A program made the position numbers and the translations under genes. From Methanimicrococcus sp034006575 (GTDB taxonomy: Archaea; Halobacteriota; Methanosarcinia; Methanosarcinales; Methanosarcinaceae), in contig JAVESN010000027.1 of the NCBI GenBank assembly GCA_034006575.1, forward strand, positions 1 to 19,193: 19,193 bases of DNA, read 5' to 3'. Below, in pieces: positions 13,488-19,193 of this stretch. Position 1 is the first letter of the stretch; each line of letters begins with the position of its first letter. A model generated the notes under the pieces. That model saw only the letters and a list, made by a program, of their open reading frames with translations. It did not search any database and was not told where the DNA came from.

Positions 13488-15404
13488 TCAACCGATAATT
13501 TGTTTGTATCTGTCCTCACCGGTTTCTTTAACAACGTCAACCATCGCTTTAACCGATAAGAGTGATCCGTCCGGCGGGATTTCACAGCCCGTTGACAACA
13601 CGTAATTGGATTGCCGGCCGCTTTCTTTGAGTGTTTTTAAAACTCCGTCCATCAAAGTCACCGTATCATGGCGAATGTTTTTGTATGTTTCCTCCCCGTC
13701 GTTCATGAATTGAACCGGGTCAATTTCTCCCATCAAACAGCAATCTTTGGAATATTCCGGAATTAAGTCCGCATAATTCTTTGAACCTTTGTCGCGATTT
13801 TTCTCGTAGTAAGCGTAACTGTACATAGAGGTTCCGAACTTGCGGATTTGAATGTCAAAGTGAACCGCATCGGCGCAATTGTGAATCACGTACGGGGCAT
13901 TAAATTTTTTAAAGACGGGAATGTGTTTGTCGTAAACGTATTTGCCGTCAAACTCCCAATATTGGTCCGCGCTCATAATCACATTGTTAGACCACAAATT
14001 ATCAACACAAATCGCATCTGCCGCCCCTTCTTCGAAGAAAGCGGTTGAAATTTCGCTCACAAAATCCGTAACCTTCTCCAAGGCTTTGTGAACATCGCCC
14101 GGATTGATGTTCATATCATGAAGAACACGATCGGCCCCCATTGCCTGTGTTAAAGTCAGCAAAGGACCTTCGTGGAAAGCCACAAACGGTGCGTCCAATT
14201 CTTCCTTATGAAGTTTTTCAATGGCTTGTTTGGACGCTTGAATATGATTGTAAATACGCGTTCCTTTTTTCACTTCCGGAATTTCGATGTCCTCGTAGTT
14301 TTCTAAGTGCCCTGTTGCAGACGGCGTGTCTTCTTCCGGGAAACTGATGCCGGCGCCGATATCGGCGGATGTGATGGACAGATCCGTTAAACCGACAAAG
14401 GTGTCCACGTCCAGATATTTAACAGCGGCTTCGGCAGAGGCTGCGAATTTTTCCGGGACGGTGGCGTATTCTTTATAGGTGCACGGAACGAATTTTCGCG
14501 TCACGCCGCAGGCGAGCGGATAAACCGGCAAACGGTCTATTTTTTTATCCCCCAGAGCGCCAAAAACACGCTCGGTGTGCGACATTTTAGAAACGCCTTT
14601 GATGCCGACTTTGTTGTATTCGTCGATGATTTTTTTGGCGGTTTCTAAGGTGACATTTCCGGATGAGGACGTAGCGGCTTTTCTTTTCAAAACGGCGTCT
14701 TTATATTTGGTTTTTGTAACGCTTAATTTGGCGTCGCTCCATCTTTCCGCGGCGGGCGCTTGCTTTGATGTCAGCTCCTTTGCCAACGAAACTGCACCGG
14801 ACGCATCTTTTGCCGTTCCGTCGGCTCCGACGCTTTGGGCGTATTGGGGAGAGACGGGAGCGCCGCCGACCATGAACGCCAAAGAATCGCGGTAACCGTT
14901 TTCAAGAAGCATCTCGGATATTTTATCCATGCCGGTCATTGTCGTTGTCATCAACGCGCTGACGGAAATAAAGTCGGCTTTGTTTTCTTTAGCGGTTGTG
15001 ATGAAACTTTCAAGCGGAACATCGTTTCCGAGGTCAATCATTGTAAATCCGGCAGCGGCCAACATTGTTTTTACAAGGTTTTTACCGATGTCGTGAACGT
15101 CCCCCTCAATCGTTCCAATCACCCCTGTCACAGGACGGGTGGCTTCATCTTTTGAGATGTGCGGTGTTAAAATATCCATCCCCTCGTAAAGAGCGGAGGA
15201 CGCAATCATTAAATGCGGAACGAAAACTTCTCCTCGTTCGTATTTGTCGCCCATAATCGCCATTCCTTTGGCCAGGCCGTCCAAAATCGCTTCCTGCGGA
15301 TCAATACCGGCATCAAGTGCTTTTTGAGCGTATTCGACCGCCTTGTCGTCATCTCCTTCAATAACAGCATTTGTTAAAGCTTTTAAAATCATTTCTTTTG
15401 ACAT
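13488..15404 (-). CDS. mts: Fused corrinoid protein / methylcobamide:coenzyme M methyltransferase (MtsD/F/H-like)
   Basis: This 638-residue fusion has two parts. Residues 1-210 are a methyltransferase corrinoid-binding module: a helical cap (AIMGDKYERGEVFVPHLMIA), then the B12 domain with DVHDIG at 102-107, where His104 is the expected cobalt ligand, VSALMTTTM and VGGAPVS. After a linker, residues about 272-638 form a URO-D/MtaA-like domain with the zinc site H-x-C...C: His508, Cys510 and Cys607 (VIHNCAD and LSTGCEIPPDG). This is the plan of MtsD/MtsF/MtsH, used by Methanosarcina for methylated sulfur compounds: the corrinoid is methylated and the methyl group passed to coenzyme M. The exact substrate is not visible. 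I start at the ATG at 15402-15404 with GGTG six bases upstream, not at the in-frame ATG ten codons earlier. Neighbouring regulator and kinase genes support the assignment. Confidence 0.92.
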   Translation of the reverse strand: MSKEMILKALTNAVIEGDDDKAVEYAQKALDAGIDPQEAILDGLAKGMAIMGDKYERGEVFVPHLMIASSALYEGMDILTPHISKDEATRPVTGVIGTIEGDVHDIGKNLVKTMLAAAGFTMIDLGNDVPLESFITTAKENKADFISVSALMTTTMTGMDKISEMLLENGYRDSLAFMVGGAPVSPQYAQSVGADGTAKDASGAVSLAKELTSKQAPAAERWSDAKLSVTKTKYKDAVLKRKAATSSSGNVTLETAKKIIDEYNKVGIKGVSKMSHTERVFGALGDKKIDRLPVYPLACGVTRKFVPCTYKEYATVPEKFAASAEAAVKYLDVDTFVGLTDLSITSADIGAGISFPEEDTPSATGHLENYEDIEIPEVKKGTRIYNHIQASKQAIEKLHKEELDAPFVAFHEGPLLTLTQAMGADRVLHDMNINPGDVHKALEKVTDFVSEISTAFFEEGAADAICVDNLWSNNVIMSADQYWEFDGKYVYDKHIPVFKKFNAPYVIHNCADAVHFDIQIRKFGTSMYSYAYYEKNRDKGSKNYADLIPEYSKDCCLMGEIDPVQFMNDGEETYKNIRHDTVTLMDGVLKTLKESGRQSNYVLSTGCEIPPDGSLLSVKAMVDVVKETGEDRYKQIIG

Positions 15405-15545
15405 AATAATCACCACATTCATTGAGACATACACACAATGATCTCAAACAGGAGAAAAAAAACGAGACCTTTGAACCCCAAAAATAATACATCGATTCGA
15501 AACACGTTTATTGCATCGTGTTTATATCTTAAAATGCGTTGAGAA

Positions 15546-15554
15546 TATATAATA
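15546..15554 (-). promoter_or_regulatory. mts: TATA-like box of the methyltransferase gene
   Basis: TATTATATA on the minus strand, about 140 bases upstream of the start codon. The identical 9-mer lies upstream of the ATPase-chaperonin operon, which suggests both use the same promoter type. Confidence 0.5.
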
Positions 15555-15583
15555 CAAATTCCGTATGGAAATCAACATCAATA

Positions 15584-15654
15584 ACCTCATTTTTGGGCCG
15601 AATATAATCAACGCCGTTCATCCGATTAATGAGGTGAATATTTACAACGGCGTT
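15584..15654. promoter_or_regulatory. Two interleaved inverted repeats upstream of the methyltransferase promoter
   Basis: Arm A is ACCTCATT (15584-15591) with AATGAGGT (15628-15635). Arm B is AACGCCGTT (15610-15618) with AACGGCGTT (15646-15654). All matches are perfect. The order A-B-A'-B' is the topology of a pseudoknot if transcribed; as DNA the arms could be operator half-sites for the neighbouring Msr-like regulator. The segment lies about 30-100 bases upstream of the TATA box. Confidence 0.5.
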
Positions 15655-15807
15655 ATCATGTCATAATTCCGATAAATTCAAAAAAATAAAGAAAACAAAC
15701 CGGTTTTATTGAAATGGGGAATGCCGATTCTCAATTTCTTATTTTTCGAATGCCGAACTTGCCGAAATAAAATGTGTGCGGCGGTTTTGATATTTTTAAA
15801 TCGTTTT

Positions 15808-15838
15808 AAAAAAATAGAATATTCTCGGCGATTCTATC
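15808..15838 (-). terminator. Hairpin plus T tract at the end of the kinase-regulator operon
   Basis: On the minus strand ATAGAAT, a 10-base loop and ATTCTAT form a 7-bp stem (15831-15837 with 15814-15820), running directly into seven T. It begins 26 bases beyond the regulator's stop codon. It is convincing as a transcription end and separates the regulator operon from the methyltransferase gene. Confidence 0.65.
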
Positions 15839-15862
15839 CGCACAAATATAATTTTTTTGAAA

Positions 15863-16651
15863 TTAAACATCATTCGGCTCAATTTGGACAGATTTTTCCA
15901 AATACCAGCGGAAAAGGTCATCCCCCCAACGAATGGAGGAGGATTCAAAACTCATGAGAGAATGATTGTGATAAATGCCGCTGTTGTTAAACAAAGAAAG
16001 AGACAGGAAATGATTGGTCACGACGGCCGAAGCGATACCGATCGGCTCATTATAAATATAGATGCGGATGTTTTGGTTGGATATATATTCTTTAAAGAAG
16101 TCGGTGTAATCCGTTTTTAATCGGTCAAAGGCTTGTTGCGGTAAAATAATATCCAATTGAACGCCTTTTTGAGCCATTTTCATGTATGTGAAATGGTAAG
16201 CGGGGCTGAAAAAAGAAGAGATGTCAGATATTTTTTTTGATTCTAAAAGATTTTTTTCATATTTGAGCGGCAATTCGTAAAGACGGCTCAATTCCGGCTC
16301 TACCAGCACACAATTTTTGAGTTCGCCGATACGCGATAAAAATTGGGGCGGAAAAGCGGGTTTGTGGTCGGTCCAATATTTCTGATTGTCAGAATAAACT
16401 TCAAGCGTGGCGAGGAGCGGGAGCATATTTTGAGAAATCGCTTTACCGATGACGGATAATGAATAGGCGTTGTTTTCATAAACCAACAATCCTTGGTCCA
16501 TTAAAATTTTAATTTGCGTCATGATCGCGCTTGTCGTCACGTTGAGTTCGGTTTTGATTTCATCTATCGTCATCGGACCTTTTAATAAAAAAATCATCAA
16601 ATTTTTTCTTTTTTCGGAAAAAAAGAGTGTTCCGATTAATTCCGCCGTCAT
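15863..16651 (-). CDS. Msr-like methanogenesis regulator (HTH + FilR1/DUF1724)
   Basis: This 262-residue protein has an ArsR-type winged helix-turn-helix at residues 5-75 (SEKRKNLMIFLLKGPMTIDE, then ELNVTTSAIMTQIKILMDQG and a wing ending YSLSVIGKAI). The rest is a FilR1/DUF1724 domain (KYWTDHKP, LPLKYEKNLL, VQLDIILPQQAF, and SIRWGDDLFRWYLEKS at the end). Proteins of this plan in Methanosarcina (MsrA-G) control methanol or methyl-sulfide methyltransferase genes and sit beside them, as here. It presumably binds the methyltransferase control region, which starts just downstream, and may also act on its own operon. Its start ATG overlaps the kinase stop as ATGA, with GAGGAG upstream, so the two are translationally coupled. 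Whether it activates or represses cannot be read from sequence. Confidence 0.9.
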   Translation of the reverse strand: MTAELIGTLFFSEKRKNLMIFLLKGPMTIDEIKTELNVTTSAIMTQIKILMDQGLLVYENNAYSLSVIGKAISQNMLPLLATLEVYSDNQKYWTDHKPAFPPQFLSRIGELKNCVLVEPELSRLYELPLKYEKNLLESKKISDISSFFSPAYHFTYMKMAQKGVQLDIILPQQAFDRLKTDYTDFFKEYISNQNIRIYIYNEPIGIASAVVTNHFLSLSLFNNSGIYHNHSLMSFESSSIRWGDDLFRWYLEKSVQIEPNDV

Positions 16652-18339
16652 TTTAACTCCTCTTGATTTTCTTGATCCGCCGCCGGATTTGAAATCGGAA
16701 GTTTTACAATGAAAACGGAACCTCCGTTCGGATTTCTTTCCCCTCGGATATTTCCGCCGTGTTTTTTGATAATTATTTTTGCAACGTAAAGGCCGGATTC
16801 AGCGCCTTCCAGTCGGGCGGCGTGGAAATGTCCGGATCCGACAAAGGTAATGCTTTGAAACAGATACGGCAGGGAGGATTCATCCAAATCCGGACCGGAA
16901 TCAAAAACACGAATTTCAAAGAAATCATCGATTATGACGCCGACCAAATCAATTACGGAATCTGTCGGGGAATTCAAACACGCATTTTCAATAATCGTTG
17001 TAAAGGCGGCTTCTAAACTGTCATAATCTCCTAAAACACTTGGAAACGAATCCGGCATTTCAAGGTTTAAACTCAGCGTTTTGTTTCGAAGAAGTAAAAT
17101 CGTATTTAATGAAACGCGTTCTAAAAGCGTGTTAAAATCAATTTTTAAAAATTTGTTGTGATGCGCGTTATTGCTGTCCGCGTTTAAATAAAACATGGAA
17201 TCGACGATATGTTTGATTCGGTTCGCTAAAATGAGGCCTTCTTCGATGACGGCTTGTTGCCGTTCGTAAGAAGAGAGAAAAACTTCGTCTTCCATTACAC
17301 GTGAATATTTTTCGTCTTTTTGGGAGCTGCGATCCGCTAAATCATATAGATACTCTTTTGAAACCATGGAGGAGGATCTCAATTTTGCGTAATGGTTTGC
17401 CAGTTCCGCGGATCTGTCTTTTAAGGTTTCTTCCAATCTCTTTTTTTGAATAACTTCCCAAAGACCCTGCATTAAAAGCGTGAGGTGAAAAACGTCGTTT
17501 GAATCGTATTCGTCGTCTTTGTTCCCGACACCGATAATGATGACGATTCGGTTGTCTTCAAAAATCGGAATATGCATATAACGCATGAGCGTGACATGTC
17601 CTTTCGGGAATCCTTTTTTAAGCGTTGACGGGGATTGATAATCGTTGATTATAAGCGGTTTTCGTTGGCGTATGGCCTCGCCCCACAAACCCGTTCTGTG
17701 AAGCGGATAAACATGCGGCCGATTTTGTTCGTCAATGGTACATTCTTTGACGGAATTTTGAGACCAAGAGTGCATGATAAGGGTCGTTTCATCGGGCGTC
17801 GGAAAAGCGATATAGCCGACTCGGCTTTTTGTCAAGCGGACCGCTTCTTCGCGCGCGTAATCAATTATTTCTTGAAAAGACAAGTTTCCCATTCTTTTTA
17901 ATTTGAGAAGAACTTCTTGGCGCATCAGATTCAGGGCGATTTCTTCTTCTGCTTTTTTGCGGTCGGTGATGTCAAAGAGAAGTCCTTGATAATGGGCGGC
18001 TTCTCCGTTTTCATCTCGAACAATAAATGTTCTTTGCTCCACCCAACGAATAGAACCGAATTTTGTATAAATCCGATAAATTAAAGTAAATCCGAACGAA
18101 TCGGCTTTTGAGGAATAATTTGCATAGTGGACGCGAATATAATTCAAATCGTCGCGATAAATGATGTTTTCAAATTCGTAGTGATAATCGCTGAATTCTT
18201 CGGGCGGATATCCGAATTGAATGATATTGCTTGAAACATATTCCACCGGAAGCCCCGGACACGCTTTAAATTTGAAAACGACAACAGGACTCATATTGAG
18301 AATAAATTCAAGTTCGTTTCGCGTATCAGACCATTTCAT
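16648..18339 (-). CDS. PAS-GAF sensor histidine kinase (MsmS/RdmS-like)
   Basis: This is a 563-residue cytoplasmic kinase with no membrane segment. In the 566-residue numbering from an upstream GTG: a PAS domain with PAC motif at 12-130 (ending GLLFDITDRKKAEEE), a GAF domain at about 155-303 with one cysteine, Cys203, in VKECTID, a coiled-coil-like linker, and an HATPase domain at about 403-553 with N-box IIENACLNSP, FDSGPDLDE and the G2-like GAESGLYVAK. The canonical HisKA phosphoacceptor box (HExRTP) is not visible. Domain types, GAF sequence style and gene neighbours match MsmS/RdmS of Methanosarcina, in which a GAF cysteine binds heme and senses redox state; the present protein has fewer sensor domains. 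I choose the ATG at 18337-18339, because the GTG at 18348 lies inside the ribosome site AAGGTG. It overlaps the regulator by 4 bases. Confidence 0.9.
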   Translation of the reverse strand: MKWSDTRNELEFILNMSPVVVFKFKACPGLPVEYVSSNIIQFGYPPEEFSDYHYEFENIIYRDDLNYIRVHYANYSSKADSFGFTLIYRIYTKFGSIRWVEQRTFIVRDENGEAAHYQGLLFDITDRKKAEEEIALNLMRQEVLLKLKRMGNLSFQEIIDYAREEAVRLTKSRVGYIAFPTPDETTLIMHSWSQNSVKECTIDEQNRPHVYPLHRTGLWGEAIRQRKPLIINDYQSPSTLKKGFPKGHVTLMRYMHIPIFEDNRIVIIIGVGNKDDEYDSNDVFHLTLLMQGLWEVIQKKRLEETLKDRSAELANHYAKLRSSSMVSKEYLYDLADRSSQKDEKYSRVMEDEVFLSSYERQQAVIEEGLILANRIKHIVDSMFYLNADSNNAHHNKFLKIDFNTLLERVSLNTILLLRNKTLSLNLEMPDSFPSVLGDYDSLEAAFTTIIENACLNSPTDSVIDLVGVIIDDFFEIRVFDSGPDLDESSLPYLFQSITFVGSGHFHAARLEGAESGLYVAKIIIKKHGGNIRGERNPNGGSVFIVKLPISNPAADQENQEELK

Positions 18340-18659
18340 TTCACACACACCTTAAATGTCATAAAAAATAAACTCACGATAAAACTAGGTTTTTAAAAGG
18401 TTAAAATCCTTTTGTAAAAAATAAAATCCAAAAGCGAAAATTTGAGAGGAAAAAACAAAATCAAACGAGTTATATAATTCACCGGAATTCCATAAAAATT
18501 GATTTCGGGACGATAAAAATACGGATGAAGAATATAAAAACGCTCTTTGTGAAGGGATTTCGATGGAAGAAATATATCTTATCCGTTATTATAATTAAAA
18601 TATATACTATGAAAACAAGTCGGCAGATATTTTATTCACTTTTTGGAGAGAGGCTCATA
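18340..18659. promoter_or_regulatory. Divergent promoter region between the kinase and a small unknown gene
   Basis: This ~320-base AT-rich spacer holds TTATATAA at 18470-18477, which is self-complementary and could serve as the kinase TATA box (leader of about 105 bases). ATATATAC at about 18599-18606 could serve the small plus-strand gene (leader of about 30 bases). A 6-bp inverted repeat, AAAAGG/CCTTTT (18395-18413), lies in the likely kinase leader. No gene is evident. Confidence 0.45.
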
Positions 18660-18863
18660 ATGTCAAAATATTTTTTGAAAAACAGCGAGACCATTTTAAA
18701 AAAATTACAAGAGGATGTCAATAACTCGGATGGAAAAGACAAAAGAAATCCGGCCGCGAACAGCTCGGAGATTTGTGACGAAAAACGCACGGTGATTGAT
18801 TATACTCGAAAAAGCAGGAACATGACGGCATACAACCCCGTGGCGGGACGAAGAAAAATATAA
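18660..18863 (+). CDS. Small hypothetical protein, divergent from the sensor kinase
   Basis: I do not recognise this 67-residue protein (MSKYFLKNSETILKKLQEDV onward). It is hydrophilic and basic, with an N-terminal amphipathic helix, a Lys/Asn/Ser-rich middle and a basic C-terminus (DYTRKSRNMTAYNPVAGRRK). I start it at the ATG at 18660, because GGAGAGAGG precedes it with about 6 bases of spacing and a TATA-like ATATATAC lies some 55 bases upstream. The frame continues back to an ATG at 18525, but that extension has no ribosome site and crosses the likely promoter. It faces away from the kinase gene, so it could belong to the same regulatory unit, although nothing shows this. Confidence 0.5.
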   Translation: MSKYFLKNSETILKKLQEDVNNSDGKDKRNPAANSSEICDEKRTVIDYTRKSRNMTAYNPVAGRRKI

Positions 18864-19093
18864 TTCCGTATTTTTTCCGTTATAAATGTTTTTTTCAGTT
18901 TTTTAATTCGGAACTCTTTTTAATCATTCTTATAAATTTTATACAATATTGCCATTTTTATATTGCCGCTGCTTTTATAATATTCTTCTTTTTACAACAG
19001 TGCCATCTTTCAACGACGGGATACTCGGCTTTTGTAACATTCGGTTATTCGGTTTACAAAAGGTCAAAAAAATAAAAAATGAAGAAAAGAAAA

Positions 19094-19193
19094 TCAAACG
19101 CTTTCTTTTCCGGATTCAAACGCTTTTAAATTCACCTCTAAAAATTTGGGGGGAACCAATATTTTGATGCAGTCTTTAAACGTTTGCTCTTGA
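19094..19193 (-). CDS. C-terminal end of a gene entering from the right, possibly a 2-oxoacid:ferredoxin oxidoreductase gamma subunit
   Basis: On the minus strand, an open frame enters at the window edge and ends at TGA (19094-19096). The visible 32 residues begin QEQTFKDCIKILVPPKFLEV and end NLKAFESGKESV. The pattern 'VPPKFLEVNLKAFE-G' resembles the C-terminus of gamma subunits of 2-oxoacid (pyruvate, indolepyruvate or oxoglutarate):ferredoxin oxidoreductases. A run of T-rich sequence follows the stop on this strand (complement of about 19060-19093), as expected at a gene end. The fragment is short, so the family call is tentative. Confidence 0.4.
   Translation of the reverse strand, partial: QEQTFKDCIKILVPPKFLEVNLKAFESGKESV

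Larger units (their letters stand above)
15405..15862 (-). promoter_or_regulatory. Methyltransferase promoter, leader and upstream control region
   Basis: This 458-base region has no secure gene. On the minus strand the TATA-like TATTATATA sits at 15546-15554, predicting a start near 15520 and a leader of about 115 bases. Directly upstream of the TATA is TTCC-4-GGAA (15559-15570). Two interleaved inverted repeats follow at 15584-15654. The leader contains a 7-bp hairpin (AAACACG/CGTGTTT, 15500-15523) at its likely 5' end, a run of eight T, and two mutually exclusive stems near 15420-15447. A terminator for the upstream regulator gene lies at 15808-15838. GAATGCCGA occurs twice (about 15719 and 15749). 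A 33-codon frame at 15565-15666 (+) is considered doubtful. Confidence 0.6.

Noticed and set aside
13488..15404. Pyrrolysine (in-frame TAG) methyltransferase
   Set aside because: The frame is uninterrupted and ends in TGA; the sequence is of the MtaA/URO-D type, not MtmB/MtbB/MttB.
18949..19167. 72-codon plus-strand frame at the right end
   Set aside because: It has a Phe/Ile/Lys-rich composition typical of AT-rich noncoding DNA, no ribosome site, and overlaps a more convincing minus-strand gene end.

Overview
The window looks like a chromosomal segment of a methylotrophic methanogen of the Methanosarcinaceae. The main evidence is a fused corrinoid protein/methylcobamide:coenzyme M methyltransferase of the MtsD/MtsF/MtsH type, together with an Msr-type (HTH + FilR1/DUF1724) regulator and a PAS-GAF sensor kinase of the MsmS/RdmS type. 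These occur as a set in Methanosarcina. TATA-like boxes, Shine-Dalgarno sites of the GGAGG/GGTGA type and a zinc-ribbon protein of a family I know from archaea (DUF5817) agree with this. The AT-rich, repeat-loaded intergenic DNA would suit a host-associated member such as Methanimicrococcus or Methanolapillus, but the genus is a guess.

Layout. 1-1566 (+): an unrecognised protein with an internal 10-residue repeat, then a DUF5817-like zinc-ribbon/winged-helix protein. 1689-6938 (-): purH, then a MATE transporter, then gpmI; a 13-copy, ~30-bp tandem array fills most of the 547-bp gap between the MATE gene and gpmI. 7224-9477 (+): a TPR protein, a small hypothetical, and what looks like a decayed HicB/HicA-type toxin-antitoxin pair whose toxin keeps only about 30 residues. 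9478-18339 (-): the methyltransferase locus, read right to left as sensor kinase, Msr-like regulator, fused methyltransferase, hydantoinase-family ATPase and divergent group II chaperonin. 18660-18863 (+): a small unknown protein. 19094-19193 (-): the C-terminus of a gene entering from the right, possibly a 2-oxoacid:ferredoxin oxidoreductase gamma subunit.

How the genes may work together. The kinase and regulator overlap by ATGA and probably sense redox state or substrate to control the methyltransferase. The methyltransferase would take a methyl group (by analogy, from a methylated sulfur compound) onto its own corrinoid and pass it to coenzyme M. The ATPase and chaperonin form a two-gene operon directly downstream. 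I infer that they mature, fold or reactivate the corrinoid methyltransferase; this is the most interesting hypothesis in the window.

The non-coding DNA of the methyltransferase locus is unusually structured. It holds interleaved inverted repeats upstream of the methyltransferase promoter, a ~19-bp stem 3' of that gene that pairs better in the sense RNA than in the antisense, and an 11-bp perfect hairpin in the ATPase leader. The methyltransferase and ATPase promoters share the 9-mer TATTATATA.
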